Under the pieces are notes generated by a model, which was given only the letters and a program-made list of their open reading frames with translations, made no database searches and was not told the DNA's origin. A stretch of DNA of 64,000 bases from Fusobacterium ulcerans. Lineage in GTDB: Bacteria; Fusobacteriota; Fusobacteriia; Fusobacteriales; Fusobacteriaceae. Shown piece by piece: positions 1 to 9,235 of this stretch. Made by a program: the position numbers and the translations under genes. The DNA is taken from contig NZ_CP028105.1 in assembly GCF_003019675.1 (NCBI RefSeq), positions 1 to 64,000 of the forward strand. Direction: 5' to 3'. Each line of letters begins with the position of its first letter. Position 1 is the stretch's first letter.

Positions 1-819
1 TCATTCTTTCTCCTTTGGTATAATGACTAAAACTTCACTGAGATTCAGTACATCTATATCAGTTTTTATTTTAATACTTCTAAATATTTCGCTTTCATCT
101 TGATCTATTTCTGAAATATAACCAATGTACAATCCCTTTGGATAGATGTCACTGATTCCTGAAGTATATACTTTTTCTCCTGATTTTATAGTATTTTCAA
201 AAGTATTTGGTTCAAAGTAGAGTTCTCCATTTCCTTCATTACTTCCTTTTGCTATTCCAAGCATACTATTTTCAGTCAAAGCACTTATATTGAAATTCTC
301 TCCAGTTACCATATCTACCATTGAATAATCATCATAAACCTTTCCTATTTTCCCTATTAGATTCTTACCAGAAAGTACAATCATATCTTTTGCCATACCA
401 TCTTTTTTACCCAAATCTATATAGAATCTTTCATAAAGATTGCTTGGAGTTCTAAAATTAACTCTTGCTACTCTCAGATCTTTTTGACTTTCCTCTTTCA
501 TTTCTAAAAGATTTTTTAATCTTTCATTTTCCTCTACAAGAGTAACATTAAATTCTGTAACCATATCCAATTTTACATTTTCAGTTTTCAGCCTCTTATT
601 TTCTTCTAAAATATGTTTATATTCTGTAACAGCATATGAAGTTTCTTTAAAGTAATTTCCAGTATTATAGATTGATTTCTGAACTGGAAAAAAAAGATAT
701 CCCACACCATCTATAATATGATTAAGAGCTCCTCTAAAGAAAAAGAGGAGCAGTATAATCCCTATAAACAAAAATAATATTTTATTCTTCTTGCTAGAGG
801 ACTTATCTTTTCTTATCAT
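1..819 (-). CDS. mreC: Rod-shape determining protein MreC
   Basis: MreC is a bitopic inner-membrane protein whose periplasmic part organises the elongasome with MreB, MreD and PBP2. The 272-residue product has a short basic cytoplasmic start, one strongly hydrophobic helix at about residues 13-31, a coiled coil at about 65-110 and then the MreC beta-domain pair with the typical 'SGKNLIGKIGKV' stretch. The stop codon is at bases 1-3, so the gene is complete. Its ATG overlaps the TGA of the upstream peptidase gene (ATGA), which implies translational coupling. The family call is firm; the partner genes mreB and mreD are not visible. Confidence 0.93.
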   Translation of the reverse strand: MIRKDKSSSKKNKILFLFIGIILLLFFFRGALNHIIDGVGYLFFPVQKSIYNTGNYFKETSYAVTEYKHILEENKRLKTENVKLDMVTEFNVTLVEENERLKNLLEMKEESQKDLRVARVNFRTPSNLYERFYIDLGKKDGMAKDMIVLSGKNLIGKIGKVYDDYSMVDMVTGENFNISALTENSMLGIAKGSNEGNGELYFEPNTFENTIKSGEKVYTSGISDIYPKGLYIGYISEIDQDESEIFRSIKIKTDIDVLNLSEVLVIIPKEKE

Positions 820-1928
820 TTAGATAATTCCTTTGAAACTTCAAGAATCAATTTTGCTGTATCTACCATATCTTTTATCTCAATAAATTCTTCTTTAGTG
901 TGAACTTTGCTCATTCCTACTGCAAGGTTTACAGAAGTAAATCCTTTTGCGTTATAGACATTAGCATCGCTTCCTCCTCCAGAAGATTTTTGCTTGCACT
1001 CTAACCCTGTATTTGCACAAGCTCTAGCAAAGCATTTTAATATTTCTGCTTCAGAGTCCAGTGTAAATCCATCATAACCCTTTTTAACATCATTTATAAA
1101 CTCTGCTCCAAATTCTTTGGCTGTAGCTTCAAATATATCATTAGTCTCTTTTAAAAGATTATCTAATTTTTCTCCTTTGAAACTTCTTGCTTCATACATT
1201 ATAGAAAGTTCAGGCATTACTATGTTAACAGCTTCTCCTCCTCTTACTATACCAATGTTAGAAGTAGTTTCACTGTCTATTCTTCCTAGCTTTATTTTAG
1301 TTATAGCATGTGAAGCAACAGTCAATGCATTTATTCCGTTTTCAGGAGAAATTCCTGCATGAGCTGGTTTTCCTATTATTTTCATTTCACCCTTTGCTGA
1401 ATATGGAGCCTGTATAATTGCTTCTCCAGGTTTTCCACTTGAATCAAGAATGAACGAGTAATCTGGTGAATATTTTTCTATATCAAAAGCTCTTGCTCCA
1501 CGTAATCCTATTTCTTCTGCTATTGAGAATACAACTATGATTTCTGGATGATCAAGGTTATTTTCTTTTATTACACTGATCATTTCAAGGATTGCAGCTA
1601 TTCCACCTTTATCATCTCCACCAAGAACAGATGTTCCATCACTTTTGATGATCCCATTCTCAATGATTGGTGTAACTTTATCGCAAGGAAGTACAGTATC
1701 CATATGTGCACTAAATAAAACTTTTTTCTTTCCTGGGGCTTTCAATACTCCAATAATATTTCCACAGTTTCCACCATGAACTTTTCCAGCATTGTCTTCA
1801 TAAGCTTCCATCCCAAGTTCTTTTAATGCTTTTAGTAAGTAATCTCCAACTTCTCTCTCTTTTAATGATGGTGATGAAATGCTCGCCATGTCAATAAAAG
1901 TTTGTACCAATCTGTTTTCCTTTACCAT
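816..1928 (-). CDS. PepT-like M20 family metallopeptidase
   Basis: The 370-residue protein has the M20 zinc-peptidase ligand pattern: H75 and D77 in 'SAHMDTVLP', the bridging aspartate in 'GGDDKGG' (about 105-106), the general-base glutamate pair in 'IAEEIGLRGA' (about 138-139) and a late 'GGGSDAN' motif. This pattern matches the PepT-like subgroup rather than true tripeptidase PepT, which is encoded separately at 18518-19759. It probably cleaves small peptides in the cytoplasm. It is the first gene of a two-gene unit with mreC and has its own promoter at 1970-1998. The exact substrate cannot be read from the sequence. Confidence 0.88.
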   Translation of the reverse strand: MVKENRLVQTFIDMASISSPSLKEREVGDYLLKALKELGMEAYEDNAGKVHGGNCGNIIGVLKAPGKKKVLFSAHMDTVLPCDKVTPIIENGIIKSDGTSVLGGDDKGGIAAILEMISVIKENNLDHPEIIVVFSIAEEIGLRGARAFDIEKYSPDYSFILDSSGKPGEAIIQAPYSAKGEMKIIGKPAHAGISPENGINALTVASHAITKIKLGRIDSETTSNIGIVRGGEAVNIVMPELSIMYEARSFKGEKLDNLLKETNDIFEATAKEFGAEFINDVKKGYDGFTLDSEAEILKCFARACANTGLECKQKSSGGGSDANVYNAKGFTSVNLAVGMSKVHTKEEFIEIKDMVDTAKLILEVSKELSK

Positions 1929-1969
1929 GATTCCTCCTATTTTCGTTTTTTAATACTTTCTTTCCTATA

Positions 1970-1998
1970 ATTATAATACATTGGTCTTTCTTTGTAAA
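1970..1998 (-). promoter_or_regulatory. Sigma-70-type promoter for the peptidase-mreC unit
   Basis: On the minus strand a TTTACA -35 box (1993-1998) is followed after exactly 17 bp by a perfect TATAAT -10 box (1970-1975), about 40 bp before the ATG at 1928. A GGAGG-like ribosome site lies between. Confidence 0.75.
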
Positions 1999-2055
1999 GC
2001 ATAAGTAGTATAAATCTTAAAAAATAATAAAAAAAATGCCATTTTTTTATTATAC

Positions 2056-2083
2056 AAAAAGGACAGCATCTCTGCCGTCCTTT
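2056..2083 (-). terminator. Rho-independent terminator after fba
   Basis: Inverted arms AAAGGACAGCA / TGCCGTCCTTT with a TCTC loop pair with one mismatch; on the minus strand the stem is followed by a T run. It lies about 28 bp beyond the aldolase stop codon. Confidence 0.85.
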
Positions 2084-2110
2084 CATTCAGCCTATTTTTA
2101 GGCTCTTTTC

Positions 2111-3088
2111 TTATTTTGTTCCTTTTTTATAAGCCCCTTCAGAACCAAACACATCTACTATTTTAGTTTTGTAATAAGCTTTCATTTCATCTTTTGCAGC
2201 TCCAAGATATTTTCTTGGGTCAAATTCTTTTGGATTAGTTCCAAGAACTCTTCTGATAGCAGCTGTGAATGCAAGTCTTCCGTCAGTATCAACGTTAATT
2301 TTTGCAACTGCTGATTTAGAAGCTTTTCTTAATTCAGCATTAGGAATTCCTATTGCATCTTTAACTTCTCCACCAAATTCTTTTATCATATCTGTATATT
2401 GCTTAGGTACAGCTGATGATCCGTGAAGTACGATAGGGAATCCTGGGATTCTTCTTTCGATTTCTTCTAATATATCAAGTCTTAATTTAGGATCTTCACC
2501 TGGTTTAAATTTATGAGCTCCATGAGAAGTTCCTATAGCTATTGCTAAAGAGTCAACCCCTGTTTTATTTACAAATTCTTCTACTTCATCAGGATTTGTA
2601 TAAGTATGGCTTTCAGCTTTAACATCATCTTCGATACCAGCTAGAACTCCTAATTCAGCTTCTACTGTTACATCAAATTTATGAGCATATTCCACTACTT
2701 CTTTTGATACTTCTATATTTTTTGCAAAATCATAGTGAGATCCATCAATCATTACTGATGAGAAACCAGATTCAATACAAGTTTTTACAGTTGCAATATC
2801 AGGTCCATGATCTAAATGAAGAGCTACTGGAATATCTGATCCCATATTTCTTGCTCTGTCTACAGCTGCTTTACCTAATAAAGGCACTACATCAGCTCCC
2901 ATGTAGCTAAGAGCTCCTTTTGAACATTGAAGGATTACTGGTGAACCCATTTCAGCACATGCTTCTACTATAGCAAGAGCCATTTCCATATTATTGAAGT
3001 TAAATGCAGGAACTGCATACCCTTCTTTATTAGCTTTAGCAAACATTTCTTTAGTATTAGAAAGTCCTAAATCTTTATAATTGTACAT
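2111..3088 (-). CDS. fba: Class II fructose-bisphosphate aldolase
   Basis: This is the zinc-dependent glycolytic aldolase that interconverts fructose 1,6-bisphosphate with dihydroxyacetone phosphate and glyceraldehyde 3-phosphate. The 325-residue protein has 'HLDHGPD' near residues 91-97 (catalytic aspartate and first zinc histidine), the 'MIDGSH' strand, 'EAELG', and the phosphate/zinc-binding 'GTSHGAHKF' and 'VLHGSSA' segments. Length and motif order fit the class IIB family. It is a single-gene transcript with a promoter at 3121-3149 and a terminator at 2056-2083. Confidence 0.95.
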   Translation of the reverse strand: MYNYKDLGLSNTKEMFAKANKEGYAVPAFNFNNMEMALAIVEACAEMGSPVILQCSKGALSYMGADVVPLLGKAAVDRARNMGSDIPVALHLDHGPDIATVKTCIESGFSSVMIDGSHYDFAKNIEVSKEVVEYAHKFDVTVEAELGVLAGIEDDVKAESHTYTNPDEVEEFVNKTGVDSLAIAIGTSHGAHKFKPGEDPKLRLDILEEIERRIPGFPIVLHGSSAVPKQYTDMIKEFGGEVKDAIGIPNAELRKASKSAVAKINVDTDGRLAFTAAIRRVLGTNPKEFDPRKYLGAAKDEMKAYYKTKIVDVFGSEGAYKKGTK

Positions 3089-3120
3089 TTATAGCCTCCT
3101 TGAAATTTTGTATATACTTA

Positions 3121-3149
3121 ATTCTACCAGATATTTAAAATAAAATCAA
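3121..3149 (-). promoter_or_regulatory. fba promoter
   Basis: Minus-strand TTGATT (-35, 3144-3149), 17-bp spacer and TAGAAT (-10, 3121-3126) lie about 30 bp before the aldolase ATG, with an AGGAGGC-type ribosome site in between. Confidence 0.7.
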
Positions 3150-3161
3150 TTCTATAATAGA

Positions 3162-3635
3162 TCATATTTTTACTCTTATTTGTTTTAAAATATGCCTAAA
3201 AAACCATTTTATCTTCATTCTCTTTTTTATAAGGAGAAGTGCTTGAGGTACCAGATCTATGACATTCTCTATGACATGCTGATATCTGTTGAATTTTCCA
3301 CTGATTATTTTCTTTGCACTCACTATCCAAGATATGAGCAGCAAGTTAAATATTCTTAAAAAATTTAATAAGAAATTAAACGCTCCCTCTTCAGTTACAT
3401 AAAAACTTCCTATTTTAAATAAAACTCTTCCTTCCTGTGTATAAAAAAGCTGGACAAGACATGTACTAAAATACAGAAAAAATAAAAATTTCATTTTTCC
3501 AATATTCTTTTTTAAATCTTTGTTCAAAATAAGGTTCATCACAAAAAGAATGACAGTTATTCCAAACATTATTTTTATATTTCCAATGAATATATTACTT
3601 AGAAGCAGTATAAATAAACTACTTTTTAATAACAT
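3162..3635 (-). CDS. Small integral membrane protein, possibly EcfT/CbiQ-like
   Basis: The 157-residue product has several hydrophobic helices (about 1-40, 48-62, 85-105) and a basic C-terminal tail rich in Lys and Arg. The '[19 protein letters not shown]' stretch loosely recalls the cytoplasmic coupling helices of ECF transporter T components, but the protein is shorter than a full EcfT and no ECF ATPase lies nearby. It overlaps the 3' end of serS by 17 bp and is probably cotranscribed with it. The function is unknown; the EcfT comparison is only a suggestion. Confidence 0.6.
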   Translation of the reverse strand: MLLKSSLFILLLSNIFIGNIKIMFGITVILFVMNLILNKDLKKNIGKMKFLFFLYFSTCLVQLFYTQEGRVLFKIGSFYVTEEGAFNFLLNFLRIFNLLLISWIVSAKKIISGKFNRYQHVIENVIDLVPQALLLIKKRMKIKWFFRHILKQIRVKI

Positions 3636-4890
3636 CTATTCCACCCATATATGGAACTAGAGCTTTTGGAATAAGGAATGATCCATCTTCCTGTTGATAG
3701 TTTTCCATAATAGCTACAAAAGTTCTTCCTACTGCAAGTCCTGATCCATTTAATGTATGACAGAACTCACTTTTTGAACTTCCATTAGGTCTGTATTTAA
3801 GTCCCATTCTTCTAGCTTGGAAATCTGTACAGTTAGAGCAAGAAGAAATTTCTCTGTATTTATTTTGAGATGGAAGCCATACTTCTAAGTCATAAGTCTT
3901 AGCAGCTGAGAATCCTAAGTCTCCAGTACATAGTTGAATAACTCTGTATGGAAGCTCAAGTCTTTGAAGAACCTCTTCAGCATTAACTACCATTTTTTCT
4001 AATTCTTCATAAGAAGATTCCTGAGTTGCTATTTTTACCATTTCCACTTTATTAAATTGGTGTACTCTGATGATTCCTTTAACATCTTTACCATATGATC
4101 CTGCTTCTCTTCTGAAACATGGAGAATAAGCTGTATAATATTTTGGTAATTCTTTTTCATCCAATATTTCTTTTCTATGGATATTAGTCATTGTGATTTC
4201 TGAAGTTGAAATAAGGAACATATCATCAGTAGTTCTATACATATCATCTTCGAATTTAGGAAGCTGTCCAGTTCCTTCACATATTTCTCTTTTTACCAAG
4301 AATGGAGTTATGTGCTCTGTATATCCATGTTCTGTAGTATGCATATCAAGCATAAAGTTAATAAGAGCTCTTTCTACTCTTGCACCCATTCCTCTATATA
4401 GTACAAATCTTGATCCTCCTAATTTTGATCCTCTTTCAAAATCAAGTATTCCAAGATTTTCTCCTATTTCCCAGTGAGCTTTTGGTTCAAATGTAAATTC
4501 TCTAGGTGTTCCCCATCTTCTTACTTCAACATTTGATTCTTCATCTTTTCCTACTGGAGTTCCTTCTTGATACATATTAGGAATTACCATTTGGAAATAA
4601 GTAAGTTTCTCATCTACTTCTGCTAATTTTGCATCAAGCTCTTTTATTTGAGCAGAAACTTTTCCCATCTCTTCTATTATTTGAGAAGCATCTTGTTTTT
4701 CCTTTTTTAATCTTGCGATTTCAGCAGATTCAGTATTTCTTTTTTGTTTTAAAAGTTCTACTTCACCTAGTATAGTTCTTCTCTCTTCATCAAGTTTGTC
4801 AAATTCTGCAAGGTCAATACTGCTGTTTCTATTAGCAAGCATCTCTTTCACAAGTTCTCTGTTCTCACGAATAAATTTTAATTCTAACAT
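3619..4890 (-). CDS. serS: Seryl-tRNA synthetase
   Basis: This is a class II synthetase that charges tRNA-Ser. The 423-residue protein has the N-terminal antiparallel coiled-coil arm (about 30-105) that contacts the tRNA variable loop. The catalytic core follows, with motif 2 ('[10 protein letters not shown]'), the serine-recognition 'TSEI' region and motif 3 ('[18 protein letters not shown]'). The length is normal for a bacterial SerRS. It sits downstream of the DUF2344 gene and the outer-membrane cluster on the same strand. Confidence 0.96.
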   Translation of the reverse strand: MLELKFIRENRELVKEMLANRNSSIDLAEFDKLDEERRTILGEVELLKQKRNTESAEIARLKKEKQDASQIIEEMGKVSAQIKELDAKLAEVDEKLTYFQMVIPNMYQEGTPVGKDEESNVEVRRWGTPREFTFEPKAHWEIGENLGILDFERGSKLGGSRFVLYRGMGARVERALINFMLDMHTTEHGYTEHITPFLVKREICEGTGQLPKFEDDMYRTTDDMFLISTSEITMTNIHRKEILDEKELPKYYTAYSPCFRREAGSYGKDVKGIIRVHQFNKVEMVKIATQESSYEELEKMVVNAEEVLQRLELPYRVIQLCTGDLGFSAAKTYDLEVWLPSQNKYREISSCSNCTDFQARRMGLKYRPNGSSKSEFCHTLNGSGLAVGRTFVAIMENYQQEDGSFLIPKALVPYMGGIDVIKK

Positions 4891-4921
4891 ATTTATCCCC
4901 TCTCTAAATTATTTATTATTT

Positions 4922-5515
4922 TTAAGAATTTATTTTATATCCACATCTTTTTATTTTTACATCCTGCTGCTCAATACCTACAAGCTCAAGATAGGAATTA
5001 GGTGAAGTGTTTATTATTTCCATTGTGATCTTATTGTTATCTCTTTTAAAAGACTTTATTCTTACTTTAAGATCTCTTGTGGCAATTTTTCCCTTCTTCT
5101 CCTTTACCTCTACTATTTCATCTCTGTTCAAAAGTTCTTCTAACTTTGAGATATCTTCTTCACTGCCTTCAATCTCATATATCATGACAGTATATTCTTC
5201 CATTATGGAGGATTTTCTAGGTACTTCCTCAACTTTATTTACTCTGAATCCTACAACATTGCTGCTATTAAGTCTTTTAAATACCTCTTCATTTGACATT
5301 GGAGTTTCCAATTCAAAATCCATCAGTTCATCATACGCTTCTGTTCCCAAGGACACAGGACTTCCAAAAGACATTTTAGGTCTTGGGTGGAATCCTTGAC
5401 TGTATTTTACAGGAATCTGAGATTTTTTTAAAAGTCTGTCAAAAAATCTGAGCAAGTCTAGGTGAGAGATGAATTTCATTTCTCCAAACTTATCAAAATA
5501 CACTCTTTTTTTCAT
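4922..5515 (-). CDS. DUF2344 (TIGR03936) family protein
   Basis: The 197-residue protein opens with the diagnostic 'KFGEMKFISHLDLLRFFDR' and 'YSQGFHPRPKMSFG' segments of the DUF2344 family. In many bacteria this domain is encoded next to, or fused with, a B12-binding radical-SAM protein. No radical-SAM partner is present within this window. The biochemical role is unknown; the conserved surface resembles RNA- or nucleotide-handling proteins, but that is speculation. Confidence 0.8.
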   Translation of the reverse strand: MKKRVYFDKFGEMKFISHLDLLRFFDRLLKKSQIPVKYSQGFHPRPKMSFGSPVSLGTEAYDELMDFELETPMSNEEVFKRLNSSNVVGFRVNKVEEVPRKSSIMEEYTVMIYEIEGSEEDISKLEELLNRDEIVEVKEKKGKIATRDLKVRIKSFKRDNNKITMEIINTSPNSYLELVGIEQQDVKIKRCGYKINS

Positions 5516-5598
5516 TTTTACCTCTGATAATATTTATTTTGTATTCTGTCATTTTACCACTTTATTCCAGATAGTTCAAACATGTTTTTAATTTCTTT

Positions 5599-6609
5599 CT
5601 ATTTTTCTTCTAATTTTTTTTCTATGGCTCTTACTCTTTTTAACAGCTCAGGAAGTTTTTTCCAAGAAACTCTTACTTTCAAATCCTCTTTGTGATCCAT
5701 TAGAGGATATCCAGAAAGCATTTGATTATCTGCCACATTTCCACTTACTCCTGATTTGGCAGCTATGACTACATTACTTCCTATCTTTAAGTGTCCTGCC
5801 ACTCCTACCTGTCCAGCAAGTGTAGTGTTATCTCCAACTTCTACACTTCCTGCTATACCAACTTGAGATATAAGAAGACAATTTTCTCCAATTATATCAT
5901 TGTGAGCTATTTGCACTAGATTATCTATTTTGGTAAATTTCTTAATAACGGTATTTCCAATAGTTCCTCTGTCCACAGTAGTATTAGCTCCAATTTCTAC
6001 TTCATCTTCTAATACAACATGTCCTATTTGATCTATCTTAGTGTTATTTCCATTGATTTTTATAAATCCAAATCCATCTGATCCAATTACTGCTCCTGGC
6101 TGAATTACACATTTTTTTCCAATTATGCAAAATTCTCTAATAGTTGCATTGGAATAAATAACTGTTCCTTCTCCTATTGTTACTCCTTCTCCTATTGTTA
6201 CATTAGGATGAATAACTACATTGTCTCCTATTACAGTATCATGTCCTATGTAAACATTTGGTGCCAATCTGACATTTTTACCTATTTTGCTGGAATCTTC
6301 TATCATTTTTTCAAAAGGTCTAGTTTCCCTCTTGAAAAAATTCAAAAGTTTTGGCATAAGTGTTCTTGGATTTTCTTTAACTTTCAAATATATTTTTCCA
6401 ATATTTTCTGGTAAAGGAATATCTGGTACTATTATTACTTTTGCTCTAGTTTCATGCAGCTTTTTTAAAAATTTTTCATCTGATGCAAATGTCAGACTGT
6501 CCTCTTGTGCTTGAAAAAAGGGAGCAAGCCCAGAAATATTTTCTAGACTTAAATCTCCCTTTACTTCACAACCAAGGAGGGCAATCAAATCAACTAACTT
6601 GTAGTTCAT
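5599..6609 (-). CDS. lpxD: UDP-3-O-(3-hydroxyacyl)glucosamine N-acyltransferase
   Basis: LpxD adds the N-linked hydroxyacyl chain in lipid A synthesis. The 336-residue protein has the N-terminal uridine-binding domain (about 1-100), a long left-handed beta-helix of hexapeptide repeats ('[16 protein letters not shown]' type) and the catalytic histidine in '[11 protein letters not shown]'. A C-terminal amphipathic helix rich in Lys, Arg and Leu completes the fold. It follows the Skp homologue with a gap of about 20 bp, the order bamA-skp-lpxD known from many diderm bacteria. It is direct evidence for an LPS-type outer membrane. Confidence 0.95.
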   Translation of the reverse strand: MNYKLVDLIALLGCEVKGDLSLENISGLAPFFQAQEDSLTFASDEKFLKKLHETRAKVIIVPDIPLPENIGKIYLKVKENPRTLMPKLLNFFKRETRPFEKMIEDSSKIGKNVRLAPNVYIGHDTVIGDNVVIHPNVTIGEGVTIGEGTVIYSNATIREFCIIGKKCVIQPGAVIGSDGFGFIKINGNNTKIDQIGHVVLEDEVEIGANTTVDRGTIGNTVIKKFTKIDNLVQIAHNDIIGENCLLISQVGIAGSVEVGDNTTLAGQVGVAGHLKIGSNVVIAAKSGVSGNVADNQMLSGYPLMDHKEDLKVRVSWKKLPELLKRVRAIEKKLEEK

Positions 6610-6629
6610 GTTACCTCCTTAAAATATTT

Positions 6630-7109
6630 CTATTTTTTGTTTTTTTCCATAGTGCTTAATACTTGGTCAGTTATATTCTCTCCACCAAATTTTACTGCTC
6701 CAGCTTCAAATACATAATCATATTTTCCAGCTTTAGCTACTTGTGAAATTGCATTATTCATTGTAGTTTCAATAGCTTGGAATCTTGTGAATTCCTCTTT
6801 GCTCAATTTAGTTTGAGAATCTTGTATAAATTTTTGGAAAGCTTTTACTTGTCCTTCAAAAGCTGTTTTTTCTTTATCAGTAACTTTTGCTCCTTTTGCC
6901 TGAAGTTCAAGTTGTGCCTTCTGAAGCGCTACTTCTTTTTGTTTGATTTCATTTTCAAGTCTAGTCTTTTCTTTGTTTAAATTGTCCTGAACTGTTTTAG
7001 TTTGAGAAAATTTAGCAAAAGCCTCTTGTGAGTTAACATATCCAACCTTCATAGCAAATGCGGATACTGACAGCATTAATGCCATTGCTGGTATTAATAT
7101 TTTTTTCAT
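6630..7109 (-). CDS. OmpH/Skp family periplasmic chaperone
   Basis: The 159-residue protein has an N-terminal signal peptide (about 1-19, 'MKKILIPAMALMLSVSAFA') and a long charged coiled-coil region (about 30-115), as expected for the Skp tentacles that hold unfolded outer-membrane proteins. The 'VGYVNSQEAFAKF' start of the mature part is typical of OmpH. It sits between bamA and lpxD, the conserved position for this gene. Confidence 0.9.
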   Translation of the reverse strand: MKKILIPAMALMLSVSAFAMKVGYVNSQEAFAKFSQTKTVQDNLNKEKTRLENEIKQKEVALQKAQLELQAKGAKVTDKEKTAFEGQVKAFQKFIQDSQTKLSKEEFTRFQAIETTMNNAISQVAKAGKYDYVFEAGAVKFGGENITDQVLSTMEKNKK

Positions 7110-7138
7110 GTGCGATACCTCCGTTACTTTATATTATG

Positions 7139-9220
7139 TTAAAATGATTGTCCCATATTGAAATAGAACTCCATTCCACTATCCATTTTGTCTCCTACTG
7201 GCCATCCAAAGTCAAATCTTAATGGTCCGATAGGTGTATTAAGTCTCAATCCTACCCCTGCTGTTGTAGCAACTTTATCTGGGAAGTCTGCATCTTGATT
7301 ATATTCCAAGTCTCTTCCATTTTGTTTCCATGCTCTACCTGCATCAAAGAATACAACAACTCCAAGAAGTTCATTAAGCTGAGTTCTGTTTTCAACAGTA
7401 CCAACAAGTTTTTGAGTACCTTTAAAGAATCCTCCATCGTATCCTCTAAGTGTACTTCCTCCACCTACCCAGAATCTTTGAGCTTCTTTAGTAGAATCAG
7501 TCATGATTCCTCCAACAACTTTATAAGCAAATGTATTATTTTTAAAGAATCCTCTGTGATATTTTCTAAGTTCTAATGTAATGTTTCCAAAAACATCTCC
7601 ATCATAACCACCAGCATATCCACCTTCTAATTGAAGTTTAGCATATTCTCCTGCTGTAGGATTCCAGAAATGGTTTCTTGTATCATAAGTTAAAGATGGG
7701 AATAAACTCCAGATAAAATAGTCATCGTCCATACCTTTAACTACATCTCCATTATACCAGATATATTCTCCTGCTGAATTTTTACCAAATTTACTTTTAC
7801 GAGCTTTCTCTTCTACATATTCAAATTTAGTTCCAAGGCTCAATCTTACATTTTTAGTAAGTCCTTTACCTATATTAAATTTAGCTCCAATAGTATCTAT
7901 TTCATGGAATAATTTACTATCATCATCTTCATAACTGTTTTTGTATAAGCTCCATCCCCATGAAATTCTATCTGTATCTTTGATCCAAGGGTCATAGAAG
8001 TTAATAGAGAAGCTTGTATAGTCTTCATCTGATTTCTCAAATGTAAATCCAAGTTCCTGACCTTTACCTTTCCAGTTAGTATCTTTTATTGAAATAGTTC
8101 CCAATAAACCTATTTCAGAACCATAAGATATTGCTCCTTGAAGTATAGCTGTTCTTTCTTCATCAAGAAGAAGTACTATAGTTTTTCCATCTGGATCTCC
8201 AGGAATATCTCTTGATTCATATTTAACATTTTTAAAATGTCCTAATCTCATTAGATTTTTTACAGTTTCATCATATTTATTCGAATTAAATATTTCATCT
8301 TTAGAAAATTCAAGTTCTCTCTCTATTACATATGATTTTGTTTTTAAAACATCATCAGTAGGTTTTCTTCTAGCACCTTTTTGCTTTGTTACCATTTTTT
8401 TGAATTGAATATCTCTTACTGTTCCTTCACTTAAGTAAATTTCAAGCTCAAGATTTCCATTGATTCCAATATCAGTAACATCAGTAAGTGTATAACCATC
8501 ATCTTGATATTTCTTCAAAATTCTGTCTCTATCTTCTCTGATAGTATTAATATTGAATATTTTTCCAGGTTCAGTTTTAATAACTTTCATTAAATCTTCA
8601 GTTGTATAAACAGTGTTTCCTATGATATTTACACCATTAAGAATTGGGTTTTCCATAACTTCATATATTACTTTTACCCCTTTTCCACTCTTTACAGCAT
8701 CAGGTATAACATCTCTAAAGTATCCACTTTCAATAAGATTTTTATGCCCTTCTATAACTTTATTCTTAGAAAAATAACTTCCAACTTTAACTGGAACTTC
8801 TTCCATAAGTTCTTTAGTACTTATATAATGGTTTCCAATAAATTCAATTGAATTTACCAGTAGAGAAGTATCAACTTTTCCTCTTTCTGATAGAGGAATA
8901 ATCCCTTTTTTCTCAAGCATAGATTTTGCATCTCTTTTTTCTGTTATATCAACAGTTAATTTTATTCCACCATCGTAAACTGTTGGCTGAATAGAAACAT
9001 CCTCTACATATTCTAACCCTTTGATATTTTTGTAATCTTCAATCATATTATCTGTTACAAAATTCTCTCCCTCTTTTGATCTCATATTCTCCAAAATGAT
9101 TTCAAAAGGAATCTCTCTATTATTTATAACCTCCACTTTTTTAATGCTGTAATTAGATTCAGCACCAAAACTGCAAAGTCCTAATAGAAAAATCATTAGT
9201 ACTATTAATTGTTTTCTCAT
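7139..9220 (-). CDS. bamA: Outer-membrane protein assembly factor BamA
   Basis: BamA inserts beta-barrel proteins into the outer membrane. The 693-residue precursor has a signal peptide (about 1-20), several POTRA domains up to about residue 365 and a C-terminal 16-strand Omp85 barrel. The barrel contains the lid-lock motif in the form 'LRGYDGG' and ends in the aromatic 'FYFNMGQSF', a canonical barrel-insertion signal. It lies directly between tamB and skp with gaps of under 30 bp, so cotranscription is likely. Confidence 0.95.
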   Translation of the reverse strand: MRKQLIVLMIFLLGLCSFGAESNYSIKKVEVINNREIPFEIILENMRSKEGENFVTDNMIEDYKNIKGLEYVEDVSIQPTVYDGGIKLTVDITEKRDAKSMLEKKGIIPLSERGKVDTSLLVNSIEFIGNHYISTKELMEEVPVKVGSYFSKNKVIEGHKNLIESGYFRDVIPDAVKSGKGVKVIYEVMENPILNGVNIIGNTVYTTEDLMKVIKTEPGKIFNINTIREDRDRILKKYQDDGYTLTDVTDIGINGNLELEIYLSEGTVRDIQFKKMVTKQKGARRKPTDDVLKTKSYVIERELEFSKDEIFNSNKYDETVKNLMRLGHFKNVKYESRDIPGDPDGKTIVLLLDEERTAILQGAISYGSEIGLLGTISIKDTNWKGKGQELGFTFEKSDEDYTSFSINFYDPWIKDTDRISWGWSLYKNSYEDDDSKLFHEIDTIGAKFNIGKGLTKNVRLSLGTKFEYVEEKARKSKFGKNSAGEYIWYNGDVVKGMDDDYFIWSLFPSLTYDTRNHFWNPTAGEYAKLQLEGGYAGGYDGDVFGNITLELRKYHRGFFKNNTFAYKVVGGIMTDSTKEAQRFWVGGGSTLRGYDGGFFKGTQKLVGTVENRTQLNELLGVVVFFDAGRAWKQNGRDLEYNQDADFPDKVATTAGVGLRLNTPIGPLRFDFGWPVGDKMDSGMEFYFNMGQSF

Positions 9221-9235
9221 CCTTACCTCCGTTTT